Assembly: GCF_004123295.1 (NCBI RefSeq)
Contig: NZ_SDMK01000002.1
Span: 62,001-126,000 of the forward strand
Length of the DNA: 64,000 nucleotides
Reading direction: 5' to 3'
From: Silvibacterium dinghuense
GTDB lineage: Bacteria > Acidobacteriota > Terriglobia > Terriglobales > Acidobacteriaceae
Both the position numbers and the translations under genes were made by a program. How positions within the stretch are numbered: position 1 is the stretch's first letter; every line of letters starts with the position of its first letter. This document shows, one piece after another, positions 35,804-43,054 of the stretch. The notes under the pieces were generated by a model that searched no databases, had not been told where the DNA came from, and was given only the letters and a program-made list of their open reading frames with translations.

Positions 35804-36622
35804 TTACACGACAACATTCTTGTCTTCGGGGAAAGGGCCCCAGTTTTCTGCAGAGTCTTCTGCGTGGTTATAGATATTCTTTCCGTCTTTGAGGAAAGGG
35901 GTAGCCATTGCCCAGGGTTTGCCGTCGGGGCGGGTGAGTGGCTTTTCACTGTATTGTGGGAGGTAGATGCGGCGCATGTTTCCCGTCAGGTTGGGGCCAC
36001 TGCGGTGGAAGACGAAGCTATCAAAGGCGACGATGCTGCCGGCAGGCACAACTACGGGGTCGCCGGGATCGCTGCCGGTATAGCCGATGAGATCGTTGGT
36101 GCCGTCTTCCTTGATATGGGTGATGATCTCGCTCTTTGTACCCCCGCGTGAATGTGGCAGAAGATAGACCGTGCCATTCTCTTCACTGACCTCGTCGAGC
36201 GTGCACCAGCAGGTGACGTAAGGTTTGTGCTGCGTGGTGGGGTTGTACCACTTCACATAACCGGAGTCCTGATGCCATGCAAATTTCATCCCTTGTTCGG
36301 CGCCTTTGACAACCCACTGCTCATGCATCAGCCATGCCTCATCCCCAACGGTGGCCCGAGCCACCTCCGCCATGAGGTCGCTGAAGATGAATTGCCATAG
36401 GCGGCTGCTCAGGCGGTAGCGGTTGTTGATAAAGTAGCGCTTTCCACGATGGCTGATGTTCTCGGTTTGCACTCCTCGGCTGTCCATTATGCAGTCGTAA
36501 TAGCCGAGATAGTAGGAGCACTCCTCGCGCAGCATGGCAAGCATGGCCGGCGGGATGACGCCGGGCAGGATCATATAGCCTTCAGAGCGATAGAGACTGC
36601 GCTGTTCTTTCGTGATCATCAT
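35804..36622 (-). CDS. PhyH-family Fe(II)/2-oxoglutarate dioxygenase
   Basis: About 272 residues from the ATG pair at 36619-36622; the longer frame to 36685 has no ribosome-binding site and would cross the divergent regulatory repeats. The iron-binding facial triad is visible as H117-x-D119 in FAWHQDSGY and H206 in FVFHRSGPN, with the 2-oxoglutarate-binding Arg at 217/218 in NMRRIY. No signal peptide, so cytosolic. Family members hydroxylate or oxidatively demethylate small molecules. In this operon (PhyH, GPH symporter, GH31, beta-helix) it may modify an imported sugar or sugar acid; the substrate is unknown. It is divergent from the AraC regulator, which probably controls it. Confidence 0.85.
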   Translation of the reverse strand: MMITKEQRSLYRSEGYMILPGVIPPAMLAMLREECSYYLGYYDCIMDSRGVQTENISHRGKRYFINNRYRLSSRLWQFIFSDLMAEVARATVGDEAWLMHEQWVVKGAEQGMKFAWHQDSGYVKWYNPTTQHKPYVTCWCTLDEVSEENGTVYLLPHSRGGTKSEIITHIKEDGTNDLIGYTGSDPGDPVVVPAGSIVAFDSFVFHRSGPNLTGNMRRIYLPQYSEKPLTRPDGKPWAMATPFLKDGKNIYNHAEDSAENWGPFPEDKNVVV

Positions 36623-36664
36623 GGCCGCTACTTTAGTGAGGATGCGACACGACTGGCTTCTCAC

Positions 36665-36694
36665 TTTTGTCGAAGTTGTTATCATTTTTTGTCG
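36665..36694. promoter_or_regulatory. Direct repeats between PhyH and AraC genes (candidate AraC sites)
   Basis: TTTTGTCG occurs twice, at 36665-36672 and 36687-36694, with starts 22 bases apart. Two same-facing half-sites about two helical turns apart is the normal layout for AraC-family activators. The second copy abuts the ATG at 36697, leaving no room for a ribosome-binding site. Confidence 0.4.
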
Positions 36695-36696
36695 CT

Positions 36697-37500
36697 ATGT
36701 TGCAACGCCTCCAACTCCCGGACGAACTTGACGGAAATATGTGGCGCTATGCCAGCCTGGCAACGGCGAACCGGCGGCATCGGCACGCTGAGTTGGAGCT
36801 GAACCTGGTAACTCGCGGTAAAGGTCTATATTTACTGGGTGCACGCCGATATGAGATCCGGCGTGGAGACCTGCTGTGGCTTTTTCCGGCGCAGGAGCAT
36901 GTCTTGATCGAGCAGACTGCGGACTTTGCCATGTGGATCGCAGTTTTTCGACGCCGGGCAGTGAAACGCTGGGCCGTCGATCGGGCTGCGCGTCCTCTTT
37001 TGCAGCGGGAGCTCCAGGGCGAAGCATGCCGCAGACTGGTGCGACAGGAGCTCGAACGCTCCGAACAGCTATTCCAGGAACTGGCTGCCACGGATTGCGA
37101 CCCCGGACTGAAGAATGCAGGGCTGGGATATGCCCTGCTGCATGCCTGGAAATGTTTCGAGCAGGCCGCGGCGGTACCTGCGCAGGCACTGCACCCCGCA
37201 GTAGAGCGGGCAGCAAAAATCATCCGCTCGGGTGGTGATGGATATAGTCTGCAGGAGCTGGCGCGACAGGCAGGTATTAGTACATCCAGATTAAGCAGGT
37301 TATTCCCACAGCAGACGGGGACCACAATTGTGGAATTTCGTAATCGTCAACGCGTGCAGCGATTCCAGCAGGAGCGGGAACGAAATCCTCACCGTAACCT
37401 GCTGGATGCCGCTCTGGATGCGGGCTTTGGAAGCTATGCGCAATTCCACCGTGTCTTCCGCGAAATGGTGGGATGCTCTCCGAAAGAGTATGGGCTCTAG
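36697..37500 (+). CDS. AraC-family transcriptional regulator
   Basis: 267 residues. An N-terminal cupin-like sensor (HRHAELELNLVTRGKG, then YEIRRGDLLWLFP) would bind a sugar. The C-terminal double helix-turn-helix is typical: YSLQELARQAGISTSRLSRLF, then LLDAALDAGFGSYAQFHRVFRE and the closing GCSPKEY. It is divergent from the PhyH-GPH-GH31-beta-helix operon and is probably its activator. The ATG at 36697 has no ribosome-binding site; an ATG at 36739 preceded by GACGGAAAT is a possible true start that keeps the whole cupin. Its 3' end overlaps the convergent TIM-barrel gene by 4 bases. Confidence 0.87.
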   Translation: MLQRLQLPDELDGNMWRYASLATANRRHRHAELELNLVTRGKGLYLLGARRYEIRRGDLLWLFPAQEHVLIEQTADFAMWIAVFRRRAVKRWAVDRAARPLLQRELQGEACRRLVRQELERSEQLFQELAATDCDPGLKNAGLGYALLHAWKCFEQAAAVPAQALHPAVERAAKIIRSGGDGYSLQELARQAGISTSRLSRLFPQQTGTTIVEFRNRQRVQRFQQERERNPHRNLLDAALDAGFGSYAQFHRVFREMVGCSPKEYGL

Positions 37501-38360
37501 AGCCGGCTCCATAGTTCTTCGACCTCAAGACGCACGATGCGCGCATCCTCCCATGGGTTGGGAAAGGTGGATAGCGCATAGCCTCCTTCGACTGGGCCAA
37601 GTTCGGGGCAGATAAAGATCTCCCGATCGGTGGATGAATTGCCGGAGAGCCAGCATTCAAGGAGTGCCTGTGCAAAGGGTAGCCAATCATGAAACTCCTG
37701 CGTTAGGGAACCGCGTCCATCCGTGATCGGAATCTGGACGTGGTGACCGTTAAAAGGGCGGAAGTGAAACTGCTGTGCATGCTGGATGAGCTCAGGGCGC
37801 AGCATGAGGCGTGCTGCGAAGTGCGAAGTTGCAAGGTGTTTTACGACGGCAAAATGTGAGAAATCCCAGGAGATACGAAGCAGGCGGCCTGTCTTTTGCT
37901 GGTATGCATCCGCAAGGGCATAGGTCTTCTCTGGAGTCTCGGTACACGTGCCGCGATGCGATTCGATGGCGGGTAGCAGGCCGAGCGGTTCAGCAAGAGT
38001 ATCGAGGGCGAGGGTAAGATCGAGAGCCTCAGGTGTCAGAGTATCGTCCGCGGCCAACTGCACATTGACGTGATGGGCGCCCCAGCGATGCAAGTCATGA
38101 AGAAGTATGGGAAAAGCTGAGGCGTCGCCTGAGGCCATACCGCCGACAAAGATCAGCCCACGCTGATGGCAACCGGTATGGAGCTCTGCGCTAGGAGCCC
38201 AGCAGACACCATCAAAGCCAGCTGCCTGGATAGCATCGAGCTTTTCGCTGAGTGTCCATTCGGTACTGGGGGCTGGATGGTTCATCAACGTCCAAAGATT
38301 GGCGATGTGGCGGAGTTGCGGTTTCACGATTCCTCTCAGATGAGCCATGCGAGAAGCCAT
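37497..38360 (-). CDS. Sugar phosphate isomerase/epimerase-like TIM-barrel protein
   Basis: 287 residues, cytosolic, of the AP-endonuclease-2/xylose-isomerase-like fold. Visible signs are LSEKLDAIQAAGFDGVCW near the N-terminus, an inner-strand Glu in LLPAIESHRG, the metal-region stretch RISWDFSHFAV, and a late Glu in ICPELGPVEGG. These Glu, Asp/His and Glu positions fit a divalent-metal site. The family includes ketose 3-epimerases, hydroxypyruvate-type isomerases and inositol dehydratases, so the reaction is not assigned. The start codon lacks a clear ribosome-binding site; an in-frame ATG follows at 38348. It is divergent from the four-carbon acid sugar kinase operon across 181 bases and may feed that pathway. 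Confidence 0.72.
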   Translation of the reverse strand: MASRMAHLRGIVKPQLRHIANLWTLMNHPAPSTEWTLSEKLDAIQAAGFDGVCWAPSAELHTGCHQRGLIFVGGMASGDASAFPILLHDLHRWGAHHVNVQLAADDTLTPEALDLTLALDTLAEPLGLLPAIESHRGTCTETPEKTYALADAYQQKTGRLLRISWDFSHFAVVKHLATSHFAARLMLRPELIQHAQQFHFRPFNGHHVQIPITDGRGSLTQEFHDWLPFAQALLECWLSGNSSTDREIFICPELGPVEGGYALSTFPNPWEDARIVRLEVEELWSRL

Positions 38361-38417
38361 GGCTATGCAGATTCAGGTGACCGGAATGGAAATTACTTCC
38401 GTATTCACGTAGATATC

Positions 38418-38457
38418 GAAAATTAGCTTGACATGATTTTCAGGTTTTCGGAAGAAT
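38418..38457 (+). promoter_or_regulatory. Promoter with symmetric operator ahead of the acid-sugar operon
   Basis: TTGACA is at 38428-38433 and AAGAAT at 38452-38457, 18 bases apart. An inverted repeat GAAAAT-N12-ATTTTC (38418-38423 and 38436-38441) is centred on the -35 box. A second small dyad GGAA-ATTAC-TTCC is at 38388-38400. This is the only promoter-like signal in the divergent gap 38361-38541. Confidence 0.45.
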
Positions 38458-38541
38458 GCAGAGGACTTCGGGAGCAACCGGTCGATAGTTTCAAGGCCGA
38501 GGAAAGAGGATCAAATCGCTTACGGCAAAGCTCCAGAAGGT

Positions 38542-39624
38542 GTGGCTATCGTCGCAGACGACCTGACGGGCGCCTGCGATGCCGCAGTTGCGTTTACGGG
38601 CTTAGGCCAGACGGTGCGGGTGTACCTGGATGCAGTTCCGAAGGCGGCTGAAGGTGTGTACGCGGTATCCACGGAGAGCCGTAGTCTTACCGAGCACGAA
38701 GCGGTCGCGAGGCTGGCCCGACTGGCATGGGAACTGCCGCGCATGGCGCAGATCTTCAAGAAGATTGACTCCGTATTTCGTGGCAACAGCTTCGCGGAAA
38801 TTGCAGCGGCTGTACGAACCTTTCCGGAGCGGTTGGCGGTGCTGGCGCCGTCGTACCCTGCGCATGGGCGACGGGTACGGAACGGAATGTTGCATGGGAG
38901 TGGATTGGAGAATGATCGCCCGCTGGATCTGGCGGCAGCACTATGTGCTGCTGTATGCGCGCCTTTGGTGATGGTGTCTGGAGAGGATGCGGAAACGCAA
39001 ATGCAGGCAGCTCCGTATGGAGCTTTGTTGCTCTGCGATGCATGGGATCAGGATGAGTTGGAAGCTGTGGTGCGGGCCGCGGCTACGCTTCGCGAACGTG
39101 TGTTGTGGATCGGATCGGGAGGGCTGGCGCATGCGCTGGCCGCGGCTTATGGTGTAACAGTGTCATGCGACTCAGTGCGCTGGCCACGAGGGCGAACAAT
39201 TTTTGTTGTGGGAAGCGATCACATCGCGACGCAGCAGCAGGTACTGCATTTGGAAGAGAGCGCAGTTGTTCAGCGGAGTGGATGCGGAGAAAAAATAAGG
39301 ACAAAGACTTCGAGCTTTGTGCTGGATGTACCGCGAGGCACAGGAGTAGAGAGCGTGCGGGCCGCATTGATGGATATCCGTCCTGAGGATACTGCATGTC
39401 TCTTTCTTACTGGAGGTGATACCGCGATGCTTGTGTGCCGGGCGCTGGGAATACGAAGCCTGCGTCTGTTGCGTGAGTTCGCGCCTGGCGTTCCTATGGG
39501 GATTGCCGAGGGCGGTGCCTTCGATGGCGTGAGAGTGATGCTGAAGAGCGGCGGGTTTGGAGAACGCGATCTTTTGCAGCGTGTGTATGAGTCATTTCAC
39601 GACAAAGAAAGTGTCACTGTCTGA
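38542..39624 (+). CDS. Four-carbon acid sugar kinase family protein (DUF1537)
   Basis: 360 residues; family members are usually 400 or more, so this is short. The N-terminal sugar-binding domain opens with VADDLTGACDAAVAF and has the KKIDSVFRGN motif. The C-terminal nucleotide-binding domain carries FLTGGDTAMLVCRALG and GIAEGGAFDGV. Known members phosphorylate D-erythronate, D-threonate or related acids at C4, next to a PdxA-like dehydrogenase, exactly as here. The only legal start in frame is GTG 38542, with AGAAGG just 1 base upstream. The frame is open further back, and ATC at 38515 follows GAGGA with better spacing, so a rare start or an N-terminal truncation is possible. It overlaps the next gene by 1 base (TGATG). 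Confidence 0.83.
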   Translation: MAIVADDLTGACDAAVAFTGLGQTVRVYLDAVPKAAEGVYAVSTESRSLTEHEAVARLARLAWELPRMAQIFKKIDSVFRGNSFAEIAAAVRTFPERLAVLAPSYPAHGRRVRNGMLHGSGLENDRPLDLAAALCAAVCAPLVMVSGEDAETQMQAAPYGALLLCDAWDQDELEAVVRAAATLRERVLWIGSGGLAHALAAAYGVTVSCDSVRWPRGRTIFVVGSDHIATQQQVLHLEESAVVQRSGCGEKIRTKTSSFVLDVPRGTGVESVRAALMDIRPEDTACLFLTGGDTAMLVCRALGIRSLRLLREFAPGVPMGIAEGGAFDGVRVMLKSGGFGERDLLQRVYESFHDKESVTV

Positions 39625-40601
39625 TGCATATATATCCCCCTAGGATCGTGATATCGCTGGGCGACCCTGCGGGCGTTGGCGCGGAGGTGACTTTGAAAGC
39701 GCTCAGCGCTGCAGAATTACCGGCCGCGAGGGTTCTCGTATTAGGAGACCGCGCAGCAGTTGCCACGGCTGAAGCGAGCACGGGCATCCACATGGCAGAG
39801 CTGCCGGTGGAGTTTCGCGATTGCGGGATGTTATCTCCGGACGAGCCGGTCCGGATGGGATCGTTGCGCGCGGAATATGGCGCGGCGGCGATGCGCTACG
39901 TGAAAGATGCGACTCTGATGTGCCTGCATGGAGACGCCGATGCCATGGTGACGGCGCCTCTCAACAAAGAAGCTGTTGCCTTGAATGGCATTCCTTTCAG
40001 CGGACACACAGAATATATCGCGGAGCTATGCGGTGTGAGCGGGTCCTGCATGATGTTGACCAGCGAACGGCTGAGCGTCGTGCATGTTTCGACGCATGTA
40101 AGCCTGCGTCGCGCGACGGAACTGAACACTGAGAGGATTATCCGCACCATCGAACTGGGTTACGAAGCGATGCGGATGATGGGCAAGGAACGGCCGCGGA
40201 TCGCAGTATGCGGGCTGAATCCCCATGCTGGCGAACACGGCATGTTTGGTGCGGAGGACGAAGCCTTCATCCTGCCTGCAGTGGATGCATGCCGCGCGCG
40301 GGGCATCGCCTGTGAAGGTCCGGTAGCGGCAGATACGATTTTCTTCAAGGCGGCGCGCGGATCGCATGACCTGGTGGTGGCGATGTATCACGATCAGGGA
40401 CACATCCCGATGAAGCTTCTGGACTTTGAGGCGACGGTGAACACCTCACTTGGTATTCCGCTTATCCGCACGTCGGTGGATCACGGCACTGCATTCGACA
40501 TTGCGGGAAAGAATCTGGCAAGCGGCGCGAACATGGCTGCGGCGATTCGGCTGGCGGTGACGATGGCGAGTCATCGCATTCCGGCGCGGACGAAGGGCTG
40601 A
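39624..40601 (+). CDS. pdxA: PdxA-family 4-phospho-acid dehydrogenase (PdxA2 type)
   Basis: 325 residues. Hallmarks: SLGDPAGVGAEV at the N-terminus, TAPLNKEA, FSGHTEYIA, the NPHAGE stretch and MYHDQGHIPMKLL. Likely metal ligands are H158, H201 and H256. Classical PdxA oxidises 4-phosphohydroxy-L-threonine in vitamin B6 synthesis. PdxA2 forms paired with DUF1537 kinases instead oxidise 4-phospho-D-threonate or -erythronate, giving dihydroxyacetone phosphate and CO2. The 1-base overlap with the kinase and the catabolic setting favour the second role. Cytosolic and NAD-dependent by family. Confidence 0.88.
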   Translation: MHIYPPRIVISLGDPAGVGAEVTLKALSAAELPAARVLVLGDRAAVATAEASTGIHMAELPVEFRDCGMLSPDEPVRMGSLRAEYGAAAMRYVKDATLMCLHGDADAMVTAPLNKEAVALNGIPFSGHTEYIAELCGVSGSCMMLTSERLSVVHVSTHVSLRRATELNTERIIRTIELGYEAMRMMGKERPRIAVCGLNPHAGEHGMFGAEDEAFILPAVDACRARGIACEGPVAADTIFFKAARGSHDLVVAMYHDQGHIPMKLLDFEATVNTSLGIPLIRTSVDHGTAFDIAGKNLASGANMAAAIRLAVTMASHRIPARTKG

Positions 40602-40604
40602 GCC

Positions 40605-42188
40605 ATGCGGACCGCCGATGTGCTTGTGATTGCAGCGTATATCGCCGGGTTGATAGGTATTGGGCTGCGCTTTTCCCGCCGGCAGAATACGACGGATGAG
40701 TACTTTGTCGGCGGCCGTTCCATTCCAGGCTGGGCGACTGGGCTCTCGCTACTGGCGACAATCATTACCAGCGTGACGTTCATTGCCTATCCAGGCTCCT
40801 CGTACGCCGGCGACTGGTCGCTGATGGTGCCCGGGCTGCTATTTGTCGGTGTGCTGGCGCTGGTTGGGCGCGTCATTGTCCCGTTCTTCCGGCATGTTGT
40901 GCGAATGAGCGTGTACGAGTATTTCGGGCATCGCTTCGGACCTAGAGTCCGACTCTATGCCTCGCTTGCATTTGCCGCCGGACACTTCTCGAAGATGGCC
41001 TTTGTGTTTTATCTGCTGGCGCTCACACTGGCAGGCATGACCGGATGGCCGGTGCAGCGCATCATCGTATTGACCGCTGCTATTACGATCTTCTACACGC
41101 TGATCGGCGGAGTGAAGGCCGTGGTATGGAGCGACGTGGTGCAGGGCTTCGTGCTGTGGACCGGGATATTGGTTTCTCTGGGATATCTGCTCTTTCTTCC
41201 TGCGCAAGGGCCGCATGCGGTGCTGGCAGATGTGTGGAAGCATGGCAAGATGAGTCTGGGCAGTACGGCTCTTCGCTTCGATCAGCCGACGATCCTGGTT
41301 CTGGTGATTTACGGATTCTTCTTCTATTTGCAGAAGTACACAGCCGACCAGACAGTAGTGCAGCGATACCTGATCGCCAAGTCTGACAAGAGCGCATTAC
41401 GCGGGATTGCGTTGGGTGCAGGGCTCTGCGTACCTGTATGGGCAGCCTTCATGTTGATCGGAAGCCTATTGTGGAGTTTTTACCGGCTCACCGGCGAGCG
41501 TCTTCCGAAGAGTATTACCAAGCCGGATCAGGTGTTTCCACACTTTTTGTTGACTCACCTGCCTGCCGGGTTGGCAGGGCTTTTCATCGCTGCTTTGCTG
41601 GGCGCAGCTATGGCGATGCTGGCATCGGATATGAACTGCTTTTCCGTAATCGCGACAGAGGATTTCTATCGGCTGGCGCGGCCGCAGAGTTCGGACCGTG
41701 AGTTGCTGCGCGTAGGGCGCATCGTCGTGGCGCTGTGCGGAGCCGCGGCTGCAGCGATGGCCATCCTCCTGGTGCACAGCCAGGGGAGCGCGCTCTCGCT
41801 TTACTACACGTTGACTTCCATCGTGGCAGGGGGACTTGCGGGGCTCTTTCTGCTGGCCTTCCTTGTGCCGCGCGCTACACCCGCAGGAGCCACTGCCGGC
41901 GTTCTCGCCGGGTTGCTGTTTACGGCGTGGGGCGTGCTCACGGAGAACGGAAAGATCCTAAATCTCGTGCACTGGAACTTTACCTGGCACGACTACATGC
42001 TGGGTGCGCTTGGACATGTAGTGGTGCTGGGAGTGGGTGTGGCCGCGAGCCTACTGCTGCCGGGCACGCCGCGATCCAGCGAGCTGACGTGGCAGGGGTG
42101 GCGGCGACGCATGTCTTCTGCGACAGAAATGTCTGTGCCCAAACTCTCCGCACCATTCACTTATTCCATCGATCGGGAGCCCAGATGA
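40605..42188 (+). CDS. SSS-family sodium:solute symporter
   Basis: 527 residues with about 13-14 membrane helices and no signal peptide. The N-terminus shows the typical RRQNTTDEYFVGGRSIPGWATGLSL and then TIITSVTFIAYPG, where the sodium site of LeuT-fold SSS proteins lies. The motif VVWSDVVQGFVLW and the later DMNCFSVIATEDFYR are also characteristic of sugar and sugar-acid SSS transporters. It starts 3 bases after the PdxA stop and ends in an ATGA overlap with the aldolase gene, so it very likely imports the substrate of this pathway: a monosaccharide, uronate or aldonate. Confidence 0.9.
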   Translation: MRTADVLVIAAYIAGLIGIGLRFSRRQNTTDEYFVGGRSIPGWATGLSLLATIITSVTFIAYPGSSYAGDWSLMVPGLLFVGVLALVGRVIVPFFRHVVRMSVYEYFGHRFGPRVRLYASLAFAAGHFSKMAFVFYLLALTLAGMTGWPVQRIIVLTAAITIFYTLIGGVKAVVWSDVVQGFVLWTGILVSLGYLLFLPAQGPHAVLADVWKHGKMSLGSTALRFDQPTILVLVIYGFFFYLQKYTADQTVVQRYLIAKSDKSALRGIALGAGLCVPVWAAFMLIGSLLWSFYRLTGERLPKSITKPDQVFPHFLLTHLPAGLAGLFIAALLGAAMAMLASDMNCFSVIATEDFYRLARPQSSDRELLRVGRIVVALCGAAAAAMAILLVHSQGSALSLYYTLTSIVAGGLAGLFLLAFLVPRATPAGATAGVLAGLLFTAWGVLTENGKILNLVHWNFTWHDYMLGALGHVVVLGVGVAASLLLPGTPRSSELTWQGWRRRMSSATEMSVPKLSAPFTYSIDREPR

Positions 42189-43018
42189 ATCGCCTGCATG
42201 CTGCAATCGGAATGAACAAGGGAAAGCCTCTGCTCGGCGCCGCGCTCTATTCCTACGACCCGATCTTCCTCGAAATTGCCGGACACCTGGGCTTCCAGGT
42301 GATCTGGATTGAAATGGAGCATGCAGCGATCACCTTTGCTGAAGCGGCGGATCTGTGCCGGATGGCTCAAGGGGCTGGGTTGTTGACGATGATCCGCATC
42401 CCCGATGCACGTCGGGAGAGCGTCCTGAAGGCCTCGGAGTGTGGGCCAGATATGATCGACATCCCCATGGCCGATTCGCCCGAGCAGGTCTCCGAACTCG
42501 TGCGGTATGCGAAGTTCGCACCGATGGGGGCGCGCGGATTCTTCAGCGTATCTCGTGCTATCAAGTACGGCATTGTAGACAGCGTGCCCGAGGAGCAGCA
42601 GAAGCTGAACCAGGAATTGGCCCTCCTGGCGCAGGTGGAGACGAAGGAATCGCTGGCGCGGATTGAGGAGATTGCCGCTATTCCTGGCGTGGATATTTTT
42701 ATTGGACCGGCGGATCTCGCTGCGAGTATGGGGCTTCCGGGACAAACTGGACATCCTCAGGTTCTCGCCGCCGCCGAACATATTGTCAGCGTGGCGCGAC
42801 AGCATCACAAGAAAGTTGTGACTGCGTGCGGCACAGCGGATTACACCCACTGGATTCGGCTGGGTGTGGACCTGCTCTTCTGCACGAACAACATCGTGTG
42901 CCTGAAGGTGGGAGCACAGCATGCGCTGGATGCCGCGAAGAAAGCTTGCGCCGAAGCGGATGCGCAGACCGGTGTGCGTCATAGTGCGGAGCCCGCTCCG
43001 ATGCGCATTTTGCGGTAA
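42185..43018 (+). CDS. HpcH/HpaI-family class II aldolase (2-keto-3-deoxy acid type)
   Basis: 277 residues from the ATG at 42185, which overlaps the symporter stop (ATGA) and has GGGAG upstream. An open frame continues to 41735, but that part lies inside the symporter gene. Visible active-site parts: H46 in WIEMEHAAI, R71 in MIRIP, metal ligands E152 in AQVETKES and D177 in GPADLAAS. Family members cleave 2-keto-3-deoxy acids to pyruvate and an aldehyde; those acting on 2-keto-3-deoxy-L-rhamnonate or -fuconate give L-lactaldehyde. With the iron alcohol dehydrogenase next and a fuconate dehydratase at the left edge, a deoxy-sugar route is plausible. Confidence 0.87.
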   Translation: MNRLHAAIGMNKGKPLLGAALYSYDPIFLEIAGHLGFQVIWIEMEHAAITFAEAADLCRMAQGAGLLTMIRIPDARRESVLKASECGPDMIDIPMADSPEQVSELVRYAKFAPMGARGFFSVSRAIKYGIVDSVPEEQQKLNQELALLAQVETKESLARIEEIAAIPGVDIFIGPADLAASMGLPGQTGHPQVLAAAEHIVSVARQHHKKVVTACGTADYTHWIRLGVDLLFCTNNIVCLKVGAQHALDAAKKACAEADAQTGVRHSAEPAPMRILR

Positions 43019-43054
43019 TCACCTTTTAGGCCGGCCACAAAGGCTTCTGAAATC

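Noticed and set aside
39624-40601. Vitamin B6 biosynthetic PdxA
   Set aside because: Fold and motifs fit, but the 1-base overlap with a DUF1537 kinase and the catabolic neighbours point to the PdxA2 role; sequence alone does not fully exclude B6 synthesis.
41735-42184. 150-codon upstream extension of the aldolase frame
   Set aside because: It lies wholly inside the SSS symporter gene in another frame, shows no aldolase sequence, and the ATG at 42185 has GGGAG and the usual ATGA overlap.
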